NCBI GenBank assembly: GCA_030248195.1
Contig: JASAND010006661.1
Coordinates: 16,885-80,884, forward strand
Direction: 5' to 3'
Length of the DNA stretch: 64,000 nucleotides
Origin: Trissonchulus latispiculum
Lineage: Eukaryota > Nematoda > Enoplea > Enoplida > Ironidae
Shown here: positions 1-11,937 of the stretch, piece after piece
Numbering within the stretch: position 1 is the first letter of the stretch
Layout of the letters: every line of letters starts with the position of its first letter
The notes under the pieces: model-generated
The model's database searches: none
Told to the model about the DNA's origin: nothing
What the model saw: only the letters and a program-made list of their open reading frames with translations
Made by a program: the position numbers and the translations under genes

Positions 1-1810
1 GTTTCTATTCTTGCGAACTCATTGTACAGGAAGCAGGGGTTTTCTTGTCTCAAAGGTCCTAATTGGCAGAAAAGCCTTAGGCCTCAAACCTAATTATGCG
101 CAGACCGAATATAACTGTAAACGAATACATGTTGAATCGGCGATTTCCTACATTCCAATGCAGGAAATCGCCCCAAAAATTCATATTCGGTGAACTTTTA
201 ATAACTTTTAATCTATATCAAGCCAGTAACGCATAATTGATCATATTTTATACCGCTAAAGCGGTCAAAGTGTACTAATTCTGGTTTTCAACAGAATCTC
301 AGCTAGAATTAACTAAAGTTCAAAATTTCATCTTTGAAAGCCTTATAAGTGAGTAATAGTTGCTGGGTTTGATTCCCGCACTTGTATTCTGAATTAATGG
401 GTTTTAACCCATTTGATTCAGGTTCTCTGAGAGGCCAGCATCCTGTCCAGATTGGTAGTCTGTGGAACCTGATCCGGAGAGCTTCAGTACGATTGGAATC
501 AGTTGCTAGTGAACGGAGATTATAATTGGTTGATCAGTAGACTTAGCCTGTTGGAAACAGTTCGAATCATAGAAGGTACTTGGGAATTGGAATCCTGTAT
601 AGATTGTAGTCTAGGACAGAGACAATAGCATCCGTGAGCCTGGTCAATTTGGGAAAACTAAGCTGATCCTTTATTTGTCACTGTTATCGAACTTATTTAG
701 TACTTCAAAATTCATTTTAAGAACTCATTTGAAATGTACCACGCTGTCATCTTGATTGTTGACTGTTTGGGAACTCAGGCTCCCTGTTGTCTCTGGCTTA
801 GGCCACAGTTAGAACTGATCAGAAGAAATTAACGAAAGAAATCGACAGAAGCCATCATTAACTTTAGTCATTTAATTTTATTTAACAATAATATTTATAG
901 CCTTCTCCTGGTAACACCCTGTATTCTTCAGTCCAACCATCCGAAACCACTCGTGAAGCTGCAGGTGTAGCTTGACGGGATCACCCAACTTCATAGACTG
1001 GAACTGTTCAGAACCGACACCCTATTAATTTTAGTTAATTATCTGTTATATTGAACTGGTATTGTAGTTTCTGTAAAAGACCAATAGAGAGTAGATTTGA
1101 GTTAAGTTTGAACACACGACACGCAACACTACCTAACGTGCCCAGTCATAATACCTGAAGAAGAGGACTGATAATTGGTCTTAAATTAATTATCAACCGG
1201 TCAAACTTTAGTTTAGTTACGCTACATTTCTGTAATCTCTCGTCCCTAAAAGTAATCCCCCAACCAAGGGCTGGCAACTCTGGTAAACCAAACAGTCTGT
1301 ATTGTTTGAATCGTGTAAACCGAATTGATGTTCGTAACTGCCGTGAACATTTCTGCCCACTCAATTATAATTATAACCTACTTAGTTAATAAATTAATCT
1401 TTTTGCGCGTAATTGTTGGACTTTATTTCAGCAGCTGAAAAAAGATCCAGGTGAGATCTCCCCAAGAGTAATAAAGGTAAATTGTTCAGATCTAAATTGG
1501 ATCTGAACTTAGAGTCTAACACTAACAGTCTCATTTTAGTTTTGACCTGTTGCGTCAGAACATTCCTATGGAACATTGCGATTGGATAGAGCCTAACCTT
1601 TCCTAACCTAACGAACTCACATTAGTACCCCTAGTAGGTTGGCTGTAGAGATTCCTGATTTTGGCAATGACCTTTTGGGAATCTGGTACATAAGTTTGTC
1701 TACTTAGGCAAACGTGCTAACCTTCCGTGTAAAGTGAACTCTCAACTGAAACGACCGCATTCCTAATCTTAGACCCTAATTTAGAAGGGAAAGTCAAGTC
1801 AAGTCAAATC
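1..1810 (+). repeat. Large structured repeat, copy A (3' part)
   Basis: This stretch has no convincing gene. It aligns by eye with the ends of two longer copies at about 42050-43890 and 53640-55110. Shared landmarks in order are the TTTGATTCCCG segment near 370, the AATGGGTTTTAACCCATT hairpin at 396-413, a palindromic 27-nt hairpin at 1169-1195, the CTGGCAACTCTGGTA motif at about 1271, and the ACGAACTCAC...CTAACCTTCCGTGT segment at about 1612-1730. Short ORFs here are not conserved between copies and contain stops in the other copies, so I read the repeat as non-coding. The left end lies outside the window. Confidence 0.75.
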
Positions 1811-2024
1811 AAATCAATCAAATTGTCAGTTTAATCTTGCTCTGTTCATTACACATGCATGAAGCCTTTGGAACAGAAAAAGTGCATTATTTTATTTTAG
1901 TAACTTTCTCATTGTTAAAATATGAAAATCAGTCATAAAATTACGACAGAGAGGATTTGCAAGTAGGAAGCTGCATTCAGAAATGAGGTATGCAAGGAAT
2001 ACATGCTCAGATTGAAACAATAAC
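1811..2024. other. No gene seen; short imperfect tandem tract
   Basis: AT-rich spacer. Just before it (about 1795-1830) lies a short imperfect run of TCAAG/TCAAA units. Nothing else is recognisable before the TTAA element starting at 2025. Confidence 0.4.
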
Positions 2025-3464
2025 TTAAGGGGGGGGCTACTTGTGTCAAAAATTCGACCCTCTCCGATTTCGCTCAAATTGTGCCCATTGATACTCCTTA
2101 GGGTCCTACACAAACCATTGAAATTTGAGGCGATTTCGTCCAGGAACAAAAAAGATACAGTCATTCAAAATTTCCAATTCCTATTGAAAATGGCCCAAAA
2201 TCGGAACTTTAGATTTTTCGCTTCTTGCAACGATAACTTACTCAAATCAAAACCGTTCGAAACATTCTATAACTCATTTTGTAGCTAAATACAATATCTA
2301 AAACTTGTCGAAGAGCTTTTTTAAAATTTCGACTTCTAGTTGTTGTAGTAATTGTTTCTGTGAGAGAGCCCCAAAAATAAGTCAAAATGTGACATTTTCG
2401 AAATTTTTCGAAATTTACAAATATGTACAATATCTACATCAAACGATAGCTTTTTCAATTCTAAACAACTTTTCTTCTTGGCGCAAACGTCCATTTTGTA
2501 GCTGTTTCAAGTTATCGGTCGAAAACCGTATCTTCGTGATTTTTCCTGCTGCGCCTCAGCGCAGCAGGTCTCTTATGTTTGCTCTGCCATCCAGCTTCCA
2601 GGCATTTACGTGCAAAACATAAGAAATTACATGAATGCATGTAAAACAATGCTTTAAGATGGCAGAGCATGATTTGCACATAAGATTCTATTTTGAAATT
2701 CTTCATTAACGATGACTCATAAAGTAAACAGGAATCAGAAATGGAACAAATTCAATCAGACTATTCCGGTTTCTTTTGAATTGACAGGGAAATTTCTCTG
2801 ACTGCTTTTTGCAGAGAGTGGCTTATCGTTTTGCAGATTATGAGATCATGTTAAAGAAATAGCTTTAGATTTATACTTCCGTTGCACTTATTACTTACTT
2901 TATTGCAAGGTCTGCAATTCTCTTACACTGCAACGAATACATACACAGGAACCGGTAAATTAAAATAAGACGGTATCCAATAATTTTCCTTATTGCAGCA
3001 ACCTCACCTTCAAGATTAGCATCCGCTGCGCAGCAGGCCTACAGTTTATAAAATTGTAACCAGGTAAACATTTAACCTTTTGCATGCAATATTGCTTGTT
3101 CAATTTCAGTGTATTGGGGGCTCTCTCACAGAAACGATTACTACAACAGTTAGAAGTCGCAATTTGAAAAAAGCTCTTCGACAAGTTGTAGATATTGTAT
3201 TTAGCTACAAAATGAGCTGTAGACTGTTTCGAACGGTTTTGATTTGAGTAAGTTATCGTTGCAAGAAGCGAAAAATCTAAAGTTCCGATTTTGGGCATTT
3301 TCAATGGGAATTGGAAATTTTGAATGACTGTAACTTTTTTGTTCCTGGACGAAATCGCCTCAAATTTCAATGGTTTGTGTAGGACCCTAAGGAGTATCAA
3401 TGGGCACAATTTGAGCGAAATCGGAGAGGGTCGAATTTTTGACCCAAGTAGCCCCCCCCCTTAA
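2025..3464. mobile_element. TTAA-flanked foldback element, G-rich termini
   Basis: The element is bounded by TTAA at 2025-2028 and 3461-3464. Both ends read TTAA, a run of G, then CTACTTG inward, and the inverted arms continue for about 345 bp (left arm to about 2380, right arm from about 3115). The arms share matched stretches such as the segment reading CCTCTCCGATTTCGCTCAAA. The centre holds a CCTGCTGCGC-CTCA-GCGCAGCAGG hairpin at about 2547-2570. There is no transposase ORF; the small ORFs are arm translations. TTAA target sites are typical of piggyBac and Kolobok superfamilies, and the purine-rich terminus fits Kolobok slightly better, but this is inference. Confidence 0.75.
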
Positions 3465-4367
3465 GGTGGTGATTCCTTTTGGGCACATATTGTTATTTGG
3501 CAGCGTAAATCAAGATGAAATTTGATGAAACTTTCCTAAATAAGTTCTTTTAGCGTTCTAACACCCTCCGCGCAATCCCGATTCAAAAATTCGAGATTTC
3601 CGGAGAGTGGTTTTTCCCAATTTCTGAACGTTTGGCAGCCGCTATACAGTTATGACTATATTCGTTCGAAAGATCTCATTGAGCTTCATATTTTTGCTTT
3701 CTAAAGCTAGTTTCTAGCTTTTCTCTACCGTGAGATATAGCCGATTTTCTTGTTATAGCGTCGAAAACTTGGCATTTTTTGCTGAAATCAAATAATCCAA
3801 CATTTCTTGAACTACGCAAGCCGTAAAATCAAACTAAGGGCGTCGATCTGAAGGTCTCACGGGGACAAATTATCCGACGCATGATCGTTTTCCAACTGCT
3901 ATCCTGTAGGCTGCTATCATAAAAAATGTAGTTTTTGCAAAAACACGGCCAATTTTTTCCAAAGATTGTGGAGCATTCACCATGCAAGGTGGAGGGCTGC
4001 TACTGAACAAATGTGTTCTGCACAAGTATATCCAGTGACGATTTTTTAGTTGCCCCGATTGCTGCTTTCTAGCTAAAGTAATCGCTTAACAAATTTGGAA
4101 AAAGTAGGCAAAATACAGGTTACGCACACATTTCAGCTTATTTCCCTATAACGATGAGCGATTTCACAATAAATAAAAAATGGAAAATTATACTTCTTCT
4201 AAAACGTGTTAAAAATATTTTAGAAAAGCAACATTAGTTTCGTGGCATGCATTAAAGCGAGAAAATGTCAAGCTACATTTTGATATAAAAATGGCTTCTT
4301 AACTCCAAGTAATGAATGAGTAGTAATGGTGCAAACTTTATGTGACCAAAGGGAATCACCACCTTAA
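3461..4367. mobile_element. TTAA-flanked MITE, GGTGGTGATTCC family (copy 1)
   Basis: It starts TTAAGGTGGTGATTCC and ends with the reverse complement GGAATCACCACCTTAA, and is about 907 bp long. A second copy lies inverted at 44496-45483 with end-to-end similarity, which confirms the boundaries. It shares its left TTAA (3461-3464) with the right TTAA of the preceding element, so the two abut. No transposase coding capacity is visible. Confidence 0.85.
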
Positions 4368-4604
4368 CAGCCTATTTACTCTCGGCTAGTTCCAGGAATA
4401 TCTCAAAAGTACAGCACTTGAATACGTAACCAAAATTCTTCAATAAAAATTACAAAAAATGCAGATATGTATTATCAATTGTTGTAGCAATTAATGGTAT
4501 TCATTTAACATATAAACATATATTTAGCATTTAACTACAGCGTTAGCTTTACGGCGGGAATATGGATTACAATTGTTGCGCACAGACATACGAATACGAG
4601 TCCC
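4368..4604. other. AT-rich spacer, nothing recognised
   Basis: AT-rich sequence containing the tail of the preceding insertion site. No ORF, RNA gene or repeat boundary is visible here. Confidence 0.4.
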
Positions 4605-6205
4605 CCCAACTGGGGGTGGGGGGGGGGGGAATTGGCCCAAAATAGGGTATTTTGGGGGTAAATTTTGCAACATTTTTCAAAAAAGTAAAACCCGTTTATT
4701 ATCGCGAGAAATACACGTTTATAACGATTTTACGGACTTCTAAGCTCAATATTGACCTTATTCTGGACTCAGAACCATGTTGGCAATCAAGTTTTCGAGT
4801 TTAAAAACACTGTGTAATGTTAAAATTACTTAATGATTTCATGTTTTTCGGCATTAGCAATGGCTGAAAATGCGATTTTTGGTATAAAAATAGAAAAAAT
4901 TTTGGGGGAATTTTGGGGGGGTCGTGGGGGGGTTGGGGAGGTCTAAAAAGGGGGCCCCCCACAATTCCGGGGGAGGGCCCCCCAACCCAAATCCCCGTTA
5001 CACCTATGCCCCCACCCAACCTCCCCGGCCCTTTTTGGAGCCAAAAAGTTTGCTAAATTTTGCCCAAAAATGGTCATTTTTGGGAAAATTGCTCAAAGTT
5101 CGACTTAAAATCGCTTTAAAACCGCGTATAAACGCCTAAAACTATCATTGCAAGCCCTGTTTTCACGGAAAAAGCGTTAGAGTACAGAAAATTTTGCATT
5201 TTTAGGCCATTTTTTGGATTTTCTGAGGTCCCAATTTTGGGGGAGGTACCCATCACATTTCGCGGGTCGACCACCAAATTTCCAGTGCTTACCCCTCCCC
5301 CATCCATAGGTGTGTTAGGGGGGGGGGGGGGTGGGGGGGAACCCCGCCCCCCCCCAAATGGAGGGGTCGCCAACCCTCCCCCCTAAAAAATTTTTGCTAC
5401 CCCTCCCCCCAAATCGGCCTTCGGCCGACCCCTCCCCCCTGAAAATTTTCAATCCCCTACCTACATTTTTGAAAATTTTTAGCCAAAAATTCGAATTTTT
5501 TCAAAAAATAAGCGAAAAATTGCTAAAATTGGGATAATTACCTTAAAAATCACTACAAATAGCTGGAAATTGAGAAAATTTTTCAGTTTTTTCACGAAAA
5601 ACCGATTTTTTTGCCGACCCCCCCCTCGAAAATTTTTCTTACCCCTCCCCCCAAATCGACTTTTTTCAAACCCCCCTCCCCCTTTTTTGTCAAACCCCCA
5701 CCCTACTTTTTTTCAAACCCCCACCCCCACTTTTTTCGCCAGCCACACCTATGCCCCCATCCTAAATTTCCTGTAAAACTATGCCCCCCAGGAGCATAGG
5801 TGTAACGGGGATTTGGGTTGGGGGCCCCCCTTTTTAGACCCCCCCAAACCCCCCCACGACCCCTCCCCAAACCTCCCCCAAAAAATTTTTGTGTTTTTGT
5901 GCCAAAAATCGCATTTTCAGCCATTGCTAATGCCGAAACACATGAAATCATTAAGTAATTTTAACATTAGACAGTGTTTTTAAACTCGAAAACTTGATTG
6001 CCAACATGTTTCTGAGTCCAGAATAAGGTCAATATTTAGTCTAGAAGTTCATAAAACCGTTATGAACGTGTATTTCTCGCGATAATAAACACGTTAAGCC
6101 AAATATTTGCACTTTTTTGAAAAATTTTGCAAAATTTGCCCTAAAAATGCCAATTTTCGCTCGCGCCGTCGGCGCGACTACCCCCCCCCCCCCCAGTTGG
6201 GGGGG
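4605..6205. repeat. Inverted pair of G-tract repeats (family A)
   Basis: Two copies of a roughly 400-bp repeat face each other at about 4605-5010 and 5795-6200. Both contain the same AT-rich core (GAGAAATACACGTTTAT..., GTTGGCAATCAAGTTTTCGAG, then GCGATTTTTGG or its complement) flanked by long G or C runs. Each ends at a CATAGGTGTAACGGGG-type border. A third copy lies at about 55150-55530. Between the arms are C-tract-rich segments mixed with AAAATTTTT runs. Proline- and glycine-rich ORFs here are translations of the homopolymer runs and not genes. Confidence 0.7.
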
Positions 6206-6932
6206 GGGGGGGCGGGGGCCCCCAAAAATTTCTCGGGGGTTGGAAAAATGGCTGGAGGGGTTACCCCCCAAACCCCCCCCCCCAATTAGACCTATGCACA
6301 GGAGACCCGAAGTTCCAGGGAAACTATGGTCGGACTACAGGCTACCACCATCCTCCATTCCAAAGCATAAGTCTGGCTGGGCAAAATGTCTGGGGGCGAT
6401 GGGTTCGGCTCGAGAAGGAGGAGAGGGTCCCCAAACATTGCCAAAACCCCCCCTAAATTTTCGATTTTTTTACCATTTTTGACCACTTCTTTGGCTAAAA
6501 ATTTGGGGGGTCCATCCATAGTTTCACCGGAAATTTTTGTTGGGGGAGAGGAGAGGTAAGCTGTGGAAATTTGGTGGTCGACCCGCGAAATGTGACGGGG
6601 GTACCCCACCCCCGAACACCCCCCAAAATTGGGACCTCAGAAAATCCAAAAAACTGGCTTAACAATGCAAAATTTTATGTATTTCAACGCTTTTTCCGTG
6701 AAAATAAGGCTTGTTTTGATAGTTTTAGGCGTTTGTAGGAGGTAAAAAGTTTTCAAAAAATGACCATTTTTGGGCAAAATTTATATAGCTAACTTTTTGG
6801 CTCCAAAAAGTGCCGGGGGCAAAGTGTACCACCTGTTTAGGTTGGGGCCGGGTGGAGGGAGTAAAAAGTCCAAATCTGGCTTAGGGGGTCTCAAAAACAG
6901 TAGGGGGAGTAGTCAAGGTCGGGCATGGGGGG
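6206..6932. repeat. G-tract-rich repeat mosaic
   Basis: Fragments of the same G/C-run repeats continue, with a CCTATGC border at about 6290 and the recurring theme of a variable G-run followed by AAAATTTT. There is no supported gene. ORFs are low-complexity shadows. Confidence 0.55.
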
Positions 6933-7240
6933 CAGGATATTTTTTAGTTAATTTTTGGGGGGATTTTTTGCAAAAATGAGCTAAAAATTGGTTTTTTGGC
7001 GTATTTTACACGTAGAAAGGCAAAAAGTCCTCAAAAAAATTGCCAGGATTTTAGCTAAAAATAGTCATTTTTTACGAATATATACATCTCCGGCGACGCC
7101 GGAAAATTTTTGAAAATTTGCCTATGGCAAAAATTTGGGCCCCCAAAAAATCCCGGGGGGAAGCAAAAATCCGGGGGGCGATTTTGGGGGGAAGGTCAAT
7201 TTCGGGGGGGGACCCGCTCCGCCCTCTGTAAAAAAACCTG
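6933..7240. mobile_element. MITE with CAGGRTATTTTT / AAAAACCTG ends (family B)
   Basis: It begins CAGGATATTTTTTAG and ends TGTAAAAAAACCTG, about 308 bp. The interior carries the family signatures: GCAAAAATGAGCTAAAA near the start, CCAGGATTTTAGCTAAAAATAG, a TCTCCGGCGACGCCGG hairpin, and G-runs followed by AAGCAAAAATCC near the end. It matches the copies at 10140-10448 (inverted), 11388-11659 and 57198-57493. Confidence 0.7.
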
Positions 7241-7640
7241 CACACACATGCTTCTACTTTCGAAGACTAGTTGTATATAACTTGGTTAATACTATGCGTT
7301 AAATGTTAAAAATGTGTTTAAATATATACACTCGCATTACTAAAATTCATTAGTAGTCTTTAAAAAACATTTCGCAATTTTTTTACGAAATTTAGCAATT
7401 TTGGAGGACTGCGTAAAAGTTACCGCCCCCCACCCGGTAAAAAGTACCCTGGGGGAAGGGGGTCTCACAGGGGGCAAACTGTAGCCTGGTTCACCTATGC
7501 CGGGGGGTATCCGAAAGTTGGGAGGGTATATCAAAAATTCTTGGGGGGGGCAAAGGAGGTCGAAAATTTTGGTGAAACTATGGGGATGGCAGAATCCGGA
7601 AATCCGGGGGAGGGGTCGCCAAAATTTTACATTTACTTTA
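7241..7640. other. AT-rich DNA plus G-tract repeat fragment
   Basis: The first 150 bp are plain AT-rich sequence. From about 7420 a G-tract repeat fragment follows, with a CACCTATGCC border at about 7491-7500. No gene is seen. Confidence 0.4.
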
Positions 7641-8114
7641 GGCGTCCTCTCATTAAGACAAGGCAGAATCTGCCCTGTAAGCCGTCTTATTCAGCCATAC
7701 TTTCAGCCAGTAAGCCAGGCTTTCTTCTTTGCGACTATTGCATACGTTACACGTTAGCTGTTTGACCCCTACTAAGCGTAACTAGTCCATTAAACGGGAC
7801 TATCAAAAGTCAAAGTCTAAGTGCACGTGCAGTAATATTCTGCACGTGTATGTAGAAGCGTGTATATAATCTGCATTACACTTATATAGCGCACATATGC
7901 GTAGACGAGTATAATATTGAAACCACCTATTCAAGTATACGTTTAATTTTAAGAGTCCAGTTTAATGGGCTAGTTACGCTTAGTAGGGGTCAAACAGCTG
8001 ACGTGTAACGTATGCAATAGTCGCAAAGAAGAAAGCCTGGCTTACTGGCTGAAAGTATGGCTGAATAAGACGGCTTACAGGGCAGATTCTGCCTTGTCTT
8101 AATGAGATGACGCC
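7641..8114. mobile_element. Foldback element, about 160-bp arms
   Basis: The segment starts GGCGTCCTCTCATTAAGAC and ends with its imperfect inverse GTCTTAATGAGATGACGCC. The arms match for about 160 bp, including AAGACAAGGCAGAATCTGCC and TTTGACCCCTACTAAGCG, around a spacer of about 140 bp. ORFs across the arms are not supported. It resembles a miniature foldback DNA element; the superfamily is undetermined. Confidence 0.75.
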
Positions 8115-8201
8115 TTACAAAAGCTCTACATTTGATCAGGTGATTTGGCAAGTATATATAAGTAGCAGAGCATGATCAAAGCTCATGGTTAGACGACAAT
8201 T

Positions 8202-8247
8202 ATATACGTATATATATATACTAAAGTTATATATATATATATATATA
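8202..8247. repeat. (TA)n microsatellite
   Basis: Alternating TA dinucleotides, interrupted once by CTAAAGT, directly upstream of a G-tract repeat fragment. Confidence 0.85.
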
Positions 8248-8259
8248 ACAGTGGGGTTC

Positions 8260-8700
8260 CCCCCAAACACAGAACACACCTATGCTCCATAGCATAAGCA
8301 TATTTTCCTTGAGACTCCCAAAATTTTGCGACAAAATCCCCCCACCTGAAATTTTGACATACCCTCCCCCAACCTTCGGCTACCCCACCCCAGCGATTTT
8401 TGAATCTAAAAGCTTAGCTAAATTTGGCTGAAAATGGTCATTTTTGAAAACGCTTTCTCAAATGGCGTAAAATCGCTTTTAAACGGTGTAAAAACGCCTA
8501 AAAAGCTTAAAACAAGCCTTAGTTTGAAAGACCAGATACGATACGTTTGCATTTTTCGGCCATTTTTTGAAAAGTGTTTTTTTTTCGCCGACGGCTTGTG
8601 TGTAACGTTACACACCTCTCCAAAAATTTTTGCTATTTTTCAGAAAAAAGTGTGTAACTACATAAAAATTCCTAATTTACTCGCGTTTTTCTTACTACAT
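8260..8700. repeat. G/C-tract repeat fragments
   Basis: Opens with a C-run and CACACCTATGC border at about 8274-8284, then the recurring GGCCATTTTTTGAAAAG core. The end includes GTGTAACGTTACACACC and GAAAAAAGTGTGTAA, which also occur at about 9270-9335 and 57665-57735. Non-coding repeat debris. Confidence 0.55.
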
Positions 8701-9015
8701 GAAGACTTTTATTGTAACAAATAATTTCTAATTCTTAAGAAGTACGTATATAGGTTCTTTATAAGTGAAAATTGACATTTCAAATAATGTACTGCAAAAG
8801 TTGGTGAAGCTTTACCAAATCAGCTTGACAAAACTATATAAATAAATTATATACAATGCTATGACCTGCATTCATAGGTATATACATAGCTGTGTACATA
8901 GCTAGAGAATTAAAAAAGCAGCAACAGGATTTACGTTGGGCAGATTTGCCCAACGTAAATCAAAGTTTTTTCTCGTAAGGCCTTCTATAGCACAAACCTG
9001 TTCTGAAATTTATCT

Positions 9016-9046
9016 GAACTAAGTGTATATATATATATATATATAA
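9016..9046. repeat. (TA)n microsatellite
   Basis: A short alternating AT tract between unannotated AT-rich DNA and a family C repeat fragment. Confidence 0.8.
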
Positions 9047-9099
9047 TATAGTGAATAAATGAATGAACAAATATGTCTTTACTAACTAATCTTGGATTG

Positions 9100-9360
9100 G
9101 TAAGTCCAGATAAAGCAAATCCTTGGGCAACACCAAAATTAAATGTAAGACAATGTATAGAAGGGGGTCTGGGGGGCGAAGCCCCCCAGAAACGGTAAAT
9201 ATGTGTGAAGAAATCAATGCGCATTCGAAAAAGTTCCGACTATTAGGCAAAATTCGTCCAAAATTTTTGTGTAATGTTACACAGTCGCCAAAAATTTTTT
9301 GCTATTTTCCAGAAAAAAGTGTGTAATTACACGCGTTTTTGAGCAAAAAAAAACACTGAG
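9100..9360. repeat. Repeat family C fragment (GTCTGGGGGGCGAAGCC hairpin)
   Basis: Contains a perfect stem, CTGGGGGGC then GAA then GCCCCCCAG, followed by GTAAATATGTG, CAAAATT(C/T)GTCCAAAATTTT and GTGTAATTACACGCGTTTTTG, ending in AAACACTGAG. Similar blocks occur at 57545-57770, 62518-62790 (inverted) and 63340-63565. Confidence 0.65.
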
Positions 9361-9401
9361 GTCCAAATTCTTGGCCGGGGTTGTGGTGCATATATGTATA
9401 T

Positions 9402-9732
9402 CAGGGTATTTTTTCGGGGGGGGGGGGGCTTACCGGGGGGGGGGTTAAATTTAAGGGGGGGGGGGAAGGTTTTTTTTGCAAAAATGAGCTAAAATATATT
9501 ATAATGGTACAAGCCGAAGGCTCGAAAATTTTTTGAAAATGGGCGCTTTACACTTGGCAAGGAAAAAATTCCTTGGGGGTCCACAATTTCGGTGGGGGGT
9601 ACCCCCCCTGGCTGCGCGCCTGCCCTCCCCTATAGTTTCACCTGAAATTTTGGTTGGGGGGGGGGTAAATTTTGGAAATTTGGTGGTCGAACCCCGAAAT
9701 GTAATTAGGAGTGTATCTATATACGTATATAT
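9402..9732. repeat. Family B 5' fragment plus G-tract repeat
   Basis: Starts CAGGGTATTTTTTCGGGG, the left end of family B, then runs into long G tracts and a second repeat fragment without a recognisable family B right end. It is probably truncated or interrupted. No gene. Confidence 0.5.
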
Positions 9733-10129
9733 CCGGGGCGGATCCAGGGGGGGGGGGCGGCCGCCCCCCCCGTCGCGATTCGAAGGTAGGAAAAATTAAG
9801 GAGAGAAAGAGGAAAAAGGGCAGAAAACCAAAAAATTTCGCGCCTTCGGCGCGAGTTTTCTACTTTTTAACCGCATATTTATTTCATTTATGAAGAAAAG
9901 GCTTGAAACGCATCCGATTTTTCGGAGAAAATTACCATTTTTGCCTAAAATTGGCAAGAATTTTAAAAAATTTTCTCAGGTTTTCAGTATGAAAAGAATT
10001 AAAGATCCGACGACCGATTTTATTGCAAAAACAAAAAATTTCTTCAACTTCTGGGGGGCTCCGCCCCCCAGACCCCCCACAAAAAATTTTACCGCCCCCC
10101 CCCGTCACGAAATCCTGGATCCGCCAGTG
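9733..10129. mobile_element. hAT-like MITE, GGCGGATCCAGG termini
   Basis: Left end CCGGGGCGGATCCAGG, right end CCTGGATCCGCCAGTG (inverse CACTGGCGGATCCAGG), 397 bp. GTATATAT directly flanks both sides (9725-9732 and 10130-10137), an 8-bp duplication as expected for hAT transposons, although the flank is TA-rich. The interior, including the CTGGGGGGCTCCGCCCCCCAG stem, is shared in inverse orientation with 56638-57191. No coding capacity. Confidence 0.75.
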
Positions 10130-10139
10130 GTATATATAT

Positions 10140-10448
10140 AGGGTATTTTTACCGGCCCCCTCCCACGAAATTGACCCACCCCCGAAAATGCTCCCCCTCC
10201 CGGATTTTTGCTTCCCCCCCAGGATTTTTCGGGGCCCGAATGTTTGCCAAGAATAAAGCAAATTTTCACAACTTTTCCGGCTTGATTTTTCCGAAAAAAT
10301 TGATATTTTTAGCTTAAATCCTGGCATTTTTGAGAACGTTTTGCCTTTATACGTGAAAAATACGCCAAAACTACCAATTTTAACTCATTTTTGCAAAAAA
10401 TCTTTCCCCCTTGCAAGCCACCCCCCCCCGACCCTGAAAAATACCCTG
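10140..10448. mobile_element. Family B MITE (inverted copy)
   Basis: Starts GGGTATTTTTACC and ends GAAAAATACCCTG. The interior is the reverse complement of the copies at 6933 and 57198: GGATTTTTGCTTCC..., GATTTTTCCGAAAAA, TAGCTTAAATCCTGGCATTTTTGAGAAC. Confidence 0.7.
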
Positions 10449-10838
10449 CATTGCATATACCCCCGAGGTCTCTCCCAAAATGCGGAACTCAGAAAATCCC
10501 AACAATATCTTAACACGAAATTTTCAGTGTATATTTTAACGCTGTTCTCGAGAAAGCAAGGCTTGCTTTTATCGTTTTGGGCGTTTTTACACGGTTTTAA
10601 AGCGATTTTAAGCCAAAATTTGAGAAATTGTTTTCAAAAAATGACCGTTTCGGCAACATTTAACTAATGTTTTGGTTCCGTGCCGGAGAGAGGGAAGGGC
10701 TCGGGTGTAGCCAAAAGTTGGGGAGGGTACGTAAATCAAAAAATCTGAGAGGCAGTATAACGATACGATATAAAGTATAATGATATAACCAATGTGACCA
10801 AATCTGGAAGTAATGAATGAGTCATAATGGCTCTAATT
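10449..10838. repeat. G-tract repeat remnant, degenerate
   Basis: Shares the GGCGTTTTTACACGGTTTTAAAGCGATTTTA segment type (see also about 5100 and 8465) and the CAAAAAATGACC motif. No gene is seen. Confidence 0.45.
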
Positions 10839-10867
10839 TGATGTCTCCAAAAGGAATCACCACCTTA
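10839..10867. mobile_element. End fragment of the GGTGGTGATTCC TTAA family
   Basis: The short segment CCAAAAGGAATCACCACCTTAA, preceded by AGTAATGAATGAGTCATAATGG, matches the terminus of the 3461-4367 element. Only this end is present. Confidence 0.6.
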
Positions 10868-11387
10868 AATGCTAGAAGGCGTCATTATGAGCACGAGAAG
10901 CGAGCTGCTCATATTAAGCATTTACAACATATATCTTTTAAACAAATAAATGCTAGCGCATATTATGGTCATATTCAGCATTTTAAATCTTGTCTTTTAC
11001 GTTTTTAAATGCTGTCCTTCAGATTATATATATATATGTATATTGCATTTTACATGCAACTGCAAGGAGCATTTTTACTACTTATTTGAATAATAAAATC
11101 ATGCCTTGGTTTTACTGAGTGCTGCCGAAAAAGTGCGGTTTGAGAAGCATATAAATGGCGAATTTTCCAAGACTACTAGCTTCGGCCAGCGCCTTTTCTA
11201 AGGCCACCCCTGATATCTGTGTTTCTAGGTTTTTCTTCGAAGTTGTTATATATCTAATATATACGTATACGTATATTATATACATCTTATCAATTGTCAT
11301 TATGTCTGCATCGTGGAAAGTTAGTGATGAATTGGAATTAGACCGTCGATGCCACCAATTGGGTTAGCATAATTAATATGTATTATA
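10868..11387. other. AT-rich DNA, nothing recognised
   Basis: AT-rich sequence with short TA runs (about 11025-11040 and 11255-11285). Short ORFs show no recognisable domain. Confidence 0.35.
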
Positions 11388-11659
11388 CAGGGTATTTTTT
11401 AGGGATTTTTCGGAGGAAGGCTTCCCGGTGGGGGGACATTTTTGCAAAAATGAGCTAAAATTTTTTTATTTATTTTACACGTATTTTACACGTAGAAACA
11501 CAGAAAGTTCTCATAAATGCCAGGATTTAAGCTAAAAATAGTATACCTATACAAATTTGTACGAAATCGTTTCGGCGAAGCCGGAAAATTTTTGAAAATT
11601 TGCCTATTGTTGGCAAAAATTTGGGCCCCAAATCCCGGATGGCGCTAAAAATGACCCTG
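11388..11659. mobile_element. Family B MITE
   Basis: Left end CAGGGTATTTTTTAGGG intact, right end eroded to TGACCCTG. The interior GCAAAAATGAGCTAAAA, GCCAGGATTTAAGCTAAAAA and a TCGGCGAAGCCGGAAAATTT segment match the other copies. Confidence 0.65.
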
Positions 11660-11937
11660 GTTACACATAGATCTCTTAGTCTTTGATAATCTAAGATTTT
11701 AATTCTGAACTTGAACTTGAACTTCTGAATAACCTTAACAAATTCTTGAAAGTTTCCTATATAGAAATGTTTTGCGAATCTCAAGTGTTTCGCTCAAGAC
11801 TCAAGTGTTTTCAAAACTTTTTCAGCTGTTTTACGGCACCAGCGCCCGCATTAAGAGTGATAGTATATAGTAACTATATACGTACGTAATTTAACAGAAC
11901 AAGTCATGCGTTTACATTTATATATTTGTAATTTTAG

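Noticed and set aside
360..380. GGGTTTGATTCCCG resembling a tRNA T arm
   Set aside because: No acceptor, D or anticodon stem can be drawn upstream, though it is conserved at about 42358.
5331..6482. Proline/glycine-rich ORFs such as 5570-5776 and 6117-6482
   Set aside because: They are translations of long C or G runs in repeated DNA and are not conserved between copies.
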